Below are positions 1-6,080 of a DNA stretch of 7,427 nucleotides, piece by piece (the first letter of the stretch is position 1; every line of letters begins with the position of its first letter). The DNA lies in contig DDMR01000088.1 in NCBI GenBank assembly GCA_002340925.1, forward strand, positions 1 to 7,427, read 5' to 3'. Both the position numbers and the translations under genes were made by a program. This DNA comes from Actinobacteria bacterium UBA2541 (lineage in GTDB: Bacteria > Actinomycetota > Actinomycetes > Nanopelagicales > Nanopelagicaceae). Below the pieces are notes generated by a model, which made no database searches, was not told the DNA's origin, and saw only the letters and a list, made by a program, of their open reading frames with translations.

Positions 1-201
1 GCTGAATATCCTGGAAAGAAAGTTATTGTTGTTACCCATAATGGAGTCATTAAGACTGCTGCAAAGCTAGCCGTCGGAGCTCCAGCGAATGCGGTCTTCC
101 ATATGGATGCCACACCATGCTCAATTTCATCTATTTCAATCTGGCCATCCGATGGCTTGCGCGCACTTCGCTCATTTAATGAGCGAGGGCATTTGCGCTA
201 A
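1..201 (+). CDS. Histidine phosphatase family protein, 3' end (probable RNase H/acid phosphatase)
   Basis: This is the last 66 codons of a gene that enters from the left edge and ends at TAA (199-201). The visible part contains VVTHNGVIK, which fits the second catalytic histidine motif of the phosphoglycerate mutase/histidine phosphatase superfamily (usually V-S-H-G-G-V-I-R); H13 of the fragment would be that histidine. The tail, running through PCSISSISIW to RSFNERGHLR, resembles the end of the actinobacterial bifunctional RNase H/acid phosphatase (Rv2228c-like), in which a phosphatase domain follows an RNase H domain. The RNase H half is outside the window, so a stand-alone cobalamin-type phosphatase or phosphoglycerate mutase remains possible. 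Family assignment is good; the exact member is an inference from the tail. Confidence 0.75.
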   Translation, partial: AEYPGKKVIVVTHNGVIKTAAKLAVGAPANAVFHMDATPCSISSISIWPSDGLRALRSFNERGHLR

Positions 202-228
202 TTCTCTCCCTCTCGCAAACGATTTTTT
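166..228. terminator. Possible terminator structure at a convergent gene junction
   Basis: Two overlapping, alternative hairpins sit at the phosphatase/regulator junction. Bases 168-186 form a perfect inverted repeat (TCGCTCATT-T-AATGAGCGA) inside the last phosphatase codons, extendable to 166/188 through a G-U pair. Bases 183-189 (GCGAGGG) can instead pair with 210-216 (CTCTCGC, one G-U), followed six bases later by TTTTTT at 223-228. The second arrangement looks like an imperfect intrinsic terminator for the plus strand. No T-run follows either hairpin on the minus strand. Function is inferred from base pairing only. Confidence 0.35.
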
Positions 229-1253
229 GAGGGAATCCTGGTCATAAACTCAGAGACCTGTGAGCTGTTCTTATCCATATATACATTGATTTTTGCTTGC
301 TGAAGTAGTTGATTTTTATGGCCAAATACTCGTTCGAGCAGTCCCACGCGTAGTTTCGGATTTAACGCTCTAAAAGCTCGTGGCGTGATGCCCATTTCGC
401 GAAGGAATTGGCGATTAAAGTTTGAAAGATTGGAAAATCCACAATCTTTTGAGATGGCTGCAATTGAGAGATCGGTCGAGCCAAGTAGTTTGCAGCCATG
501 CTCAATCCGTAGTTTTCTAATCATTTCGCTAAAAGTAAGACCAGATGCCTCTTTAAACACTCTTGAAAATTGTGAATCCGACATAAAAGAAATTTTGGCA
601 GCATCTTGTAATCGAATCTTTTTATCAATGTTATTGAATATGTATGCAACACCTTTTTCGGCTGCAAGACGTGCCATAGGTCCACTGTCGTTTTGGTAAG
701 GATCTTCAAGAATGTACTCACGTTCACTTTCCGGGGCGCGGCTCATGATTAGCAGTACTTCCATAAGTTTCATTACCTGCTCAATACCCGAATAGCGAGT
801 AATTGTTTCCAGAATTTTACCGGCAGCAGCAGAACTTTTATCATGAAAGATGATTGCTCTCTGTGCCTGATCTAAAAGTTGTTCAAAATCGGTGATTTCA
901 GGAATTGTCTTACGTACCTTTTCAAGCCACTCACGCGAGAACTGAATAACCACATCTCGATCACGAATAATTTGATTTTTACGTAGATCGCTCACCCAGT
1001 CGTGAGGAACTCGTGAACCTACGATCGAAACTTGGCCCGCCTTAAACTTTCCAATCTTGTCTCCAATTTTGTAGTGTCCTGAGCCTTTCCGAATCAAGTG
1101 AATTTCGTATTCGATGTGTACGCAATAACGGGCGCCAGGAGCTGGATAGTCGTGCATGAAACATCTAAATGATTGAAAAGCATTTACTGGCAAGATTTCA
1201 AGTTTTACCTCTTGAGAACGAGCACGTTCGAGGCTGGAACTACGCTTAGGCAT
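198..1253 (-). CDS. AraC-family transcriptional regulator
   Basis: A 351-residue DNA-binding regulator, probably sensing a polyol and controlling the divergent transport operon. The N-terminal part (about residues 46-87) is a cupin-like ligand-binding domain; EIHLIRKGSGHY and the RVPHDW turn are typical of sugar-responsive AraC proteins. The C-terminal AraC DNA-binding domain covers about residues 200-298, with a first helix-turn-helix near LQDAAKISFMSDSQFSRVFK and a second near AAISKDCGFSNLSNFNRQF, ending in the family signature GITPRAFRAL. About 53 residues follow, a longer tail than usual. I chose the ATG at 1253 because AGGAGG (1264-1259, minus strand) lies five bases upstream. The upstream in-frame GTG at 1259 falls inside that ribosome-binding site and is unlikely to be the start. 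Its TAG stop (200-198) overlaps the stop of the convergent phosphatase gene. Family is certain; the effector is inferred from neighbours. Confidence 0.93.
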   Translation of the reverse strand: MPKRSSSLERARSQEVKLEILPVNAFQSFRCFMHDYPAPGARYCVHIEYEIHLIRKGSGHYKIGDKIGKFKAGQVSIVGSRVPHDWVSDLRKNQIIRDRDVVIQFSREWLEKVRKTIPEITDFEQLLDQAQRAIIFHDKSSAAAGKILETITRYSGIEQVMKLMEVLLIMSRAPESEREYILEDPYQNDSGPMARLAAEKGVAYIFNNIDKKIRLQDAAKISFMSDSQFSRVFKEASGLTFSEMIRKLRIEHGCKLLGSTDLSIAAISKDCGFSNLSNFNRQFLREMGITPRAFRALNPKLRVGLLERVFGHKNQLLQQAKINVYMDKNSSQVSEFMTRIPSKNRLREGEN

Positions 1254-1310
1254 ATCCACCTCCTAAATATCGATAACATTTTGAGACCTAGTTCACACAA
1301 GGAACCCTGC

Positions 1311-1354
1311 AAAAAAGTACCATTGTTCGAAATAAAAAAGTACCTATTTTCGCG
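1311..1354 (+). promoter_or_regulatory. Direct-repeat operator, probable AraC-type binding site
   Basis: Two copies of a 21-base element start at 1311 and 1334, giving a 23-bp period. Both begin AAAAAAGTACC and share TTCG at equivalent positions; about 16 of 21 bases agree. AraC-family proteins typically bind two direct-repeat half-sites about two helical turns apart, one contacted by each subunit. These repeats lie in the gap between the regulator gene and the operon it faces. The repeat is seen directly; binding by the 198-1253 product is inference. Confidence 0.55.
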
Positions 1355-1370
1355 AGAAACTCAATAATCT
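1342..1370 (+). promoter_or_regulatory. Possible promoter of the polyol operon
   Basis: TAATCT (1365-1370) could serve as a -10 element. The corresponding -35 position (about 1342-1347) has no good consensus match and falls within the downstream direct repeat. That is the arrangement expected of a promoter that depends on an AraC-type activator overlapping -35. An alternative pairing is TTGTTC (1323-1328) with TATTTT (1345-1350), 16 bases apart. Neither is strong, so the start site is uncertain; the leader would be roughly 75-95 bases. Confidence 0.3.
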
Positions 1371-1390
1371 CTACCAAAATTCGGCACAAC

Positions 1391-1420
1391 TCAAAGGTCT
1401 CCCTCGCAGTAAGCCTTTGA
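1391..1420 (+). other. Possible leader hairpin upstream of the binding-protein gene
   Basis: TCAAAGG (1391-1397) and CCTTTGA (1414-1420) are perfect 7-base complements with a 16-base loop, in the presumed 5' leader. No T-run follows, so it is not a terminator. It ends 22 bases before the Shine-Dalgarno sequence and so would not hide it. It could be chance, an mRNA-stabilising stem or a dyad binding site. Confidence 0.3.
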
Positions 1421-1442
1421 AGCAAGCCGTTCACCTACCTAT

Positions 1443-1447
1443 AGGAG
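1443..1447 (+). promoter_or_regulatory. Ribosome binding site fixing the binding-protein start
   Basis: AGGAG lies five bases before the ATG at 1453. This favours that ATG over the in-frame TTG at 1417, which would add twelve polar residues before the hydrophobic export segment and has no comparable site upstream. Confidence 0.8.
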
Positions 1448-1452
1448 ATTAC

Positions 1453-2772
1453 ATGAATAACAAAGTAAAGGCGCTGATTGCGATCGTAGTAGTCGCTATT
1501 GCCGGCGTTGTAGTTGTTCAGCAACAGTCAGGCGGAGATGTCACTCTCACACTTGCCACAGTGAACAACGGCCAGATGAAGGACATGGAGTCGCTCAAGA
1601 GCGAGTTCGAAGCAGATAACCCAGGTATTAAAGTCAACTTCCAGGTAATGGAAGAAGGCGACCTACGTTCTGCTGTTACTTCAGATGTTGCTAACAAAGC
1701 TGGACAGTATGACATCGTCACAATCGGTGCATACGAAGTCCCACAGTGGGGAGCTAATGGTTGGCTAACAGATCTCACCTCAGATCTTGCTGACGACGCT
1801 TATGATGTTGGCGATATTTTGCCTCCAGTAAAGGATGCTCTTTCAGTAGATGGAATGCAGTACGCAGTTCCATTCTATGGAGAGTCTTCAATTCTTATGT
1901 ACAACAAGGAAATCCTTGATGCTAAGGGTGTAAAGCTTTCTAACAATCCAACATGGAATGAAGTTGCCGCTGCAGCGAAGAAGGTAAACAGTGCAAATAC
2001 CGCAGGTATCTGCCTTCGCGGTAAGCCAGGTTGGGGAGATCTCTTCGCTCCACTGACAACTGTCGTTCAGACATTTGGTGGAACTTGGTATGACATGAAC
2101 TGGGATGCAAAGGTAAACGCACCTGAATTCGTTCAGGCAGTTACTTTCTACAAAGATCTTCTTGCATCAGCAGGACAGAAAGACCCAGTTTCATACAGCT
2201 TCAATGAGTGCCTAACAGCCCTCAAAACGGGCAAAGTTGCAATGTGGTACGACGCATCTGTCGCCGCATCAATGCTTGAAGCAGATGATTCACCTGTAAA
2301 GGGCAAGATGGGCTACGCACATGCTCCAGTCGCAAAGACAAAGGAAGCAGGATGGCTCTGGTCATGGAACCTTGCAGTTCCTGCAAACACTCAGAATAAG
2401 GAAGCTGCAGTGAAGTTCATCAAGTGGGCAACAAGCAAGGAATACCACAACCTCGTGGGAACCAAGCTTGGCTGGTCACTAGTTCCACCAGGAGCTCGTA
2501 CTTCAACTTACTCAATTCCTGAGTACAAGGAAGCAGCTGCCGCATATGCTCCAATCACATTGGAAGTTATGAGCGCAGTGAATCCAAAGCAACCTGGTGT
2601 TAACCCACAACCATGGGTTGGTATCCAGTATGTAGCGATCCCTGAATTCCAGGATGTTGGAAATCAGGTTGCACAGCTTGTTGCTGATGCCATTGCCGGA
2701 CGCATAACCGTTAAGGAAGCGCTCGACAAGGGTCAAGTAATTGCACAAGCTGCAGGAGATGCTCAGAAGTAA
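1453..2772 (+). CDS. ABC transporter substrate-binding protein, sorbitol/mannitol type
   Basis: A 439-residue extracytoplasmic solute-binding protein (family 1, MalE-like) that should capture a sugar alcohol for the two permeases downstream. Residues 1-6 (MNNKVK) are charged and 7-22 are a hydrophobic export segment, followed by QQQSGG. The mature part has features I associate with the polyol group (SmoE/MtlE-like): PFYGESSILMYNK at about 140-152, CLRGKPGWG at about 187-195, WLWSWNLAVP at about 301-310, and NPKQPGVNP then GIQYVAIPEFQ at about 377-400. The first cysteine is C187, so there is no lipobox, which is unusual for an actinobacterial binding protein. The hydrophobic segment may stay as a membrane anchor; AIA-G at 15-18 is a poor signal-peptidase site. 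Lysine codons are strongly AAG-biased, consistent with high expression. Fold and role are firm; mannitol, sorbitol, arabitol and xylitol cannot be separated from sequence alone. Confidence 0.92.
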   Translation: MNNKVKALIAIVVVAIAGVVVVQQQSGGDVTLTLATVNNGQMKDMESLKSEFEADNPGIKVNFQVMEEGDLRSAVTSDVANKAGQYDIVTIGAYEVPQWGANGWLTDLTSDLADDAYDVGDILPPVKDALSVDGMQYAVPFYGESSILMYNKEILDAKGVKLSNNPTWNEVAAAAKKVNSANTAGICLRGKPGWGDLFAPLTTVVQTFGGTWYDMNWDAKVNAPEFVQAVTFYKDLLASAGQKDPVSYSFNECLTALKTGKVAMWYDASVAASMLEADDSPVKGKMGYAHAPVAKTKEAGWLWSWNLAVPANTQNKEAAVKFIKWATSKEYHNLVGTKLGWSLVPPGARTSTYSIPEYKEAAAAYAPITLEVMSAVNPKQPGVNPQPWVGIQYVAIPEFQDVGNQVAQLVADAIAGRITVKEALDKGQVIAQAAGDAQK

Positions 2773-2800
2773 TTCAGTAATGCATCAACTCAAGTAAGAG

Positions 2801-2844
2801 AGATGCTGTGCAAGGTTTACGACTTTCCTTGCACGGCATCTTTT
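2801..2844 (+). terminator. Strong intercistronic hairpin (attenuating terminator or mRNA stabiliser)
   Basis: AGATGCTGTGCAAGG (2801-2815) pairs with CCTTGCACGGCATCT (2827-2841) as a 15-bp stem with a single G-U pair and an 11-base loop. The stem's final T begins TTTT (2841-2844). It stands between the binding-protein gene and the first permease gene. The short T-run suggests partial termination, or 3' protection of the upstream message. Either would give excess binding protein over permease, as is usual for such operons. The structure is plain; its effect is inferred. Confidence 0.75.
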
Positions 2845-2884
2845 CTTGAAACCTTATAGAATTAGTAAAAAGGATTGAGAATTC

Positions 2885-3796
2885 ATGGCCTCGGGCACAA
2901 AAATTGAGCAGCAAGCGAAAAGTGCGACTAAGGAGAAATTCCTTCCGCGCAAACTGATTGCGCCAGCTCTCATTTTCAGTATTGCGCTCACACAGGTCCC
3001 ATTTTTGGTCACAATCTATTTCTCCCTCATGGAGTGGAACTTACTTAAGCCGCAAGAAAAGGCTTTTGCAGGAATTGATAACTATATTTATGTCTTCAAA
3101 ACTGGTGACTTACTGCCTGCAATTATTGCCACCGTTGGCTTAACGGCATTCTCTGTAGTTTGCTCGTTGCTGGTAGGACTTTTCTTTGCAGTATTACTTG
3201 ATCGAAAGTTTCGTGGCCAAAGCATTGCTCGAACGCTCATTATTACTCCATTTTTGATTATGCCAGCAGCGTCTGCGCTCATTTGGAAATTTTCGATGTT
3301 TGATACCAATATTGGTATCATCAATTTTGTCGTTCAAAAGCTTGGTTTCTCAGCAATTGGTTGGAGTACTCAGTATCCATATATCTCAGTAATTATTCTC
3401 CTTACTTGGCAATATGCACCGTTTATGATGCTTATTCTGCTATCAGGACTGCAGTCTCAGAGTCGAGAAGTTTTGGAGGCAGCATCCGTAGATCGCGCTG
3501 GTGTCTTGCGCACCTTTGCTTTCATCACGTTGCCACATCTGCGCCAGTACATTGAAATCGCGATTCTGCTCGGCACGATAATGTTGCTGCAGGCATTTGA
3601 TCCTATAGCCATCATGACCAAGGGAACCGGTGGAACTAAGACGCTGGCCTACCTGCTCTATGAACGCGCCTTTGTGGGCATGAATGTTGGGCAGGCTGCG
3701 GCCTATGGAGTAGTCACAGTAATTCTGACAATAATCGTGGCCACGATTTCACTTCGAAGTCTCTTCAAGGTCTTTATCTCAGGAGTTAGCAAATGA
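2885..3796 (+). CDS. ABC transporter permease, MalF-like (polyol uptake)
   Basis: A 303-residue inner-membrane subunit of a carbohydrate ABC importer. Hydrophobic segments lie at about residues 24-48, 80-105, 114-136, 165-188, 222-240 and 268-292, giving six membrane spans, normal for MalF-type permeases lacking the extra E. coli domain. The cytoplasmic EAA loop that docks the ATPase is clear at residues 198-217: EAASVDRAG then FAFITLPHL. The ATG at 2885 follows a purine-rich stretch (AGGA at 2871-2874, GAGA at 2877-2880), only a moderate ribosome-binding site. The gene is preceded by the hairpin at 2801-2844 and its stop overlaps the next permease start. A perfect 20-bp palindrome lies inside it at 3301-3320. 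Polyol specificity is taken from the neighbouring binding protein and dehydrogenases. Confidence 0.92.
   Translation: MASGTKIEQQAKSATKEKFLPRKLIAPALIFSIALTQVPFLVTIYFSLMEWNLLKPQEKAFAGIDNYIYVFKTGDLLPAIIATVGLTAFSVVCSLLVGLFFAVLLDRKFRGQSIARTLIITPFLIMPAASALIWKFSMFDTNIGIINFVVQKLGFSAIGWSTQYPYISVIILLTWQYAPFMMLILLSGLQSQSREVLEAASVDRAGVLRTFAFITLPHLRQYIEIAILLGTIMLLQAFDPIAIMTKGTGGTKTLAYLLYERAFVGMNVGQAAAYGVVTVILTIIVATISLRSLFKVFISGVSK
3301..3320. repeat. Perfect 20-bp palindrome inside the first permease gene
   Basis: TGATACCAATATTGGTATCA reads identically on both strands and does not extend further (T opposite T at 3300/3321). It encodes codons 140-147 (DTNIGIIN), a region where MalF-type permeases often have a similar G-I-I-N turn, so protein constraint may explain part of it. 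It could be an intragenic operator-like dyad or coincidence. Confidence 0.5.
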
Positions 3797-4605
3797 AATC
3801 AACTAAGGCCACCCTAATTACGGGTGCAACTTGGATAATCGCTGTCACTTACTTCTTTCCTGTTGCCTGGATGTTTATAAATTCCTTCAAGACGGAAAAT
3901 GATGCTGCCAGCCTGACGCCAAAATTTATTTTTACGCCAACACTTGAGGGATTCTCTCGCTTAGCAGATAGAGGAATGGTGGATTATCTCACCAACTCCT
4001 TGATGGCAAGCGTCATTTCTACTGCGTTGGTTTTGTTGCTGGCCATTCCTGCCGCCTACGCGCTCAGCGTGCGTCCTATCGTCAAGGTTCAGGATGCTCT
4101 CTTCTTCTTTATCTCCACCCGTTTTATGCCAGCCGCAGCTTCAATTCTCCCGCTCTTCATCATCTTTAAAAATTTGCGCGTCCTAGATAATATTTTTGCA
4201 CTTTCTCTTGTCTATGCTGCAATGAATTTGCCTATTGCAATCTGGATGATGCGATCATTTTTAAGTGAGGTTCCTCACGAAGTAATTGAAGCTTCAAGAA
4301 TTGATGGAGCAAATTTTGAGACTGAATTGTGGAGCGTAGTTTTACCCATTGTGCTTCCAGGAATCGCTGCAGTTGCACTTATATGCTTTATTTTCTCGTG
4401 GAATGAATACTTCTTTTCTGTTCTGTTAACAAGTGCAAACGCTAAAACTACTCCACCATTTTTGGCGAGTTTCGTTGATGGGCGCGGGCAATTTCTTGCA
4501 GTACTGTCAGCGGCTTCGACAGTAGCAGCTCTTCCTGTAATTCTTGCAGGATGGTTTGCTCAGAAACAATTAGTCCGTGGCCTAGCAATGGGAGCTGTGA
4601 AATAA
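3793..4605 (+). CDS. ABC transporter permease, MalG-like (polyol uptake)
   Basis: A 270-residue inner-membrane partner of the upstream permease; the two should form the heterodimeric channel. Hydrophobic segments lie at about residues 8-30, 69-92, 103-126, 134-154, 187-207 and 238-256, again six spans. The EAA loop runs at residues 166-190: EASRIDGANFE, then VVLPIVLPG. The C-terminal QLVRGLAMGAVK is the usual MalG-type ending. ATG (3793) overlaps the previous gene's TGA in an ATGA arrangement, so translation is probably coupled. The family is secure; substrate is inferred from context. Confidence 0.93.
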   Translation: MKSTKATLITGATWIIAVTYFFPVAWMFINSFKTENDAASLTPKFIFTPTLEGFSRLADRGMVDYLTNSLMASVISTALVLLLAIPAAYALSVRPIVKVQDALFFFISTRFMPAAASILPLFIIFKNLRVLDNIFALSLVYAAMNLPIAIWMMRSFLSEVPHEVIEASRIDGANFETELWSVVLPIVLPGIAAVALICFIFSWNEYFFSVLLTSANAKTTPPFLASFVDGRGQFLAVLSAASTVAALPVILAGWFAQKQLVRGLAMGAVK

Positions 4606-4607
4606 AT

Positions 4608-6080
4608 ATGACTCGACTCTCAAACCAGGTTCTTTCAGCACTACCTAAAGATGTGCTTGTCCCAACTTATGATCGCAAAGCCGTGACTCCGGGAATTCTG
4701 CATTTTGGAGTCGGGGCCTTCCATCGCTCTCATCAAGCGCTCACTATCGACTCATTGCTGTCGCAGGGACTGGCACAAGATTGGGGCATCGTGGGCGTGG
4801 GGCTACTTGAGTCCGATAAGCGCATGTCTGAAGCCCTTAAGCCACAAGACTGTCTGTACACACTCATTACCAAGCATCCCGATGGCAAACTTAACTTTCA
4901 AGTTATCGGTAGCATCATTGATTATTTGTTTGCACCCGAAAACCCACAATTGGTACTACAAAAGTTAATTGATCCAGCAATTCGAATAGTGTCTCTTACT
5001 ATTACCGAGGGTGGTTATAGTTTTGATCGTGTAACTGGAGATTTTGATCCAACTACTCCAGGTGTAAAAGAAGATTTAGCTGGGGCCACACTACCCAAAT
5101 CTGCTTTTGGTTTTATTGTTGAAGGCCTAAAGCGTCGTCGTGATCTAGGAATAGCACCATTTACAGTGCAATCTTGTGACAACATTCAAGGTAATGGCGA
5201 TGTTGCAAAGAAGATGATTGTTGAATTTACTAAGCTGAAGAGCCCAGAACTTGCAACTTGGATTTCTGGAAATGTGGTGTTTCCGAATTCTATGGTGGAT
5301 CGAATTACTCCTGTCACGGCACCAGCCGATATCGAGCTAGCCACTAAAAAACTTGGGGTTGAAGATATATGGCCAGTTCCGTGCGAACCTTTTTTTCAGT
5401 GGGTGATTGAGGATCATTTCCCATTAGGCCGTCCGCCATTTGAAAAGGCAAATGTACAGATGGTCGAAGATGTGATGCCTTACGAATTGATGAAGCTGCG
5501 CTTGCTCAATGCCAGCCACCAAGGTTTATGTTACTTTGGAAGACTTAGCGGTTACACATATGTGCACGAGGTTATGAAAGATCCCTTAATCGTGAAGTTA
5601 CTGCGTCGGTATATGGATGAAGAAGCAACGCCAACCCTACTTCCTGTGCCAGGAGTTGATTTAGATGAATATAAGGATCAGCTGATAGAGAGATTCTCAA
5701 ATTCACAGGTTCTAGACACAGTAGCTCGCTTAGCCGCAGAATCATCTGACCGAATTCCCAAATGGTTGCTCCCGGTTGTGCACCAACAACTCAATGCAGA
5801 TGGTCAAGTCACCTTGAGCGCAGCCATAGTTGCCAGTTGGGCTCGCTATGATGAGGCCACAGATGAGCAAGGAAATCCAATCCACGTTGTAGATCCCCTC
5901 AAGGATGAGTTGATTGCCATCGCTAAGACTCAACGACAAAATTCCAAAGCTTTTATTCAAAACTCCAAACTTTTTGGAGATTTGGCGCAAAATCCTCGCT
6001 TTACAGAGCCCTATCTGGTAACTCTTAACTTACTTCATAGCGTGGGTGCTCAAAAGACTCTGGAGGCGATTCTTAATTGA
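4608..6080 (+). CDS. Mannitol 2-dehydrogenase family (polyol-specific long-chain) dehydrogenase
   Basis: A 490-residue cytoplasmic enzyme expected to oxidise D-mannitol to D-fructose with NAD+, or a similar polyol such as D-arabitol to D-xylulose. Length matches the family (about 480-500). The N-terminal nucleotide-binding domain shows HFGVGAFHRSHQ (residues 32-43) and TITEGGY (131-137), then QSCDNIQGNG (188-197) and FPNSMVDRITP (225-235). The C-terminal domain carries MKLRLLNASH (295-304). The catalytic set I recall for Pseudomonas fluorescens mannitol 2-dehydrogenase (N191, D230, K295, N300, H303) has counterparts one residue later: N192, D231, K296, N301, H304, so the enzyme looks intact. 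I chose the ATG at 4608, two bases after the permease stop; an earlier in-frame start would lie inside the permease gene. GGGAG (4590-4594) is rather distant, so translation may be coupled. Fructuronate/tagaturonate reductases are relatives, but the polyol transporter favours a sugar alcohol. Confidence 0.9.
   Translation: MTRLSNQVLSALPKDVLVPTYDRKAVTPGILHFGVGAFHRSHQALTIDSLLSQGLAQDWGIVGVGLLESDKRMSEALKPQDCLYTLITKHPDGKLNFQVIGSIIDYLFAPENPQLVLQKLIDPAIRIVSLTITEGGYSFDRVTGDFDPTTPGVKEDLAGATLPKSAFGFIVEGLKRRRDLGIAPFTVQSCDNIQGNGDVAKKMIVEFTKLKSPELATWISGNVVFPNSMVDRITPVTAPADIELATKKLGVEDIWPVPCEPFFQWVIEDHFPLGRPPFEKANVQMVEDVMPYELMKLRLLNASHQGLCYFGRLSGYTYVHEVMKDPLIVKLLRRYMDEEATPTLLPVPGVDLDEYKDQLIERFSNSQVLDTVARLAAESSDRIPKWLLPVVHQQLNADGQVTLSAAIVASWARYDEATDEQGNPIHVVDPLKDELIAIAKTQRQNSKAFIQNSKLFGDLAQNPRFTEPYLVTLNLLHSVGAQKTLEAILN
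6062..6066 (+). promoter_or_regulatory. Ribosome binding site supporting a TTG start
   Basis: GGAGG lies ten bases upstream of the TTG at 6077, within the last codons of the preceding dehydrogenase gene. It supports initiation at TTG, the only start that gives a complete N-terminal strand (MKAAFL) for the zinc dehydrogenase. Confidence 0.65.

Noticed and set aside
1268..1275. TATCGATA palindrome near the regulator start
   Set aside because: Eight-base palindromes are common by chance and this one does not extend.
1273..1300. Possible regulator promoter on the minus strand (TTGTGT at 1300-1295, TGTTAT at 1278-1273, 16-base spacer)
   Set aside because: The matches are weak and the start would lie only about two bases before the ribosome-binding site. 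It is noted as a possibility but not strong enough to annotate.
1417..1452. Longer binding-protein start at TTG 1417
   Set aside because: It would place polar residues before the export segment and ignores the well-placed AGGAG five bases before the ATG at 1453.
4551..4607. Longer mannitol-dehydrogenase start inside the second permease gene
   Set aside because: It would create a 55-bp overlap and a Ser/Cys-rich N-terminus unlike the family; the ATG at 4608 gives the usual length and register with known catalytic residues.
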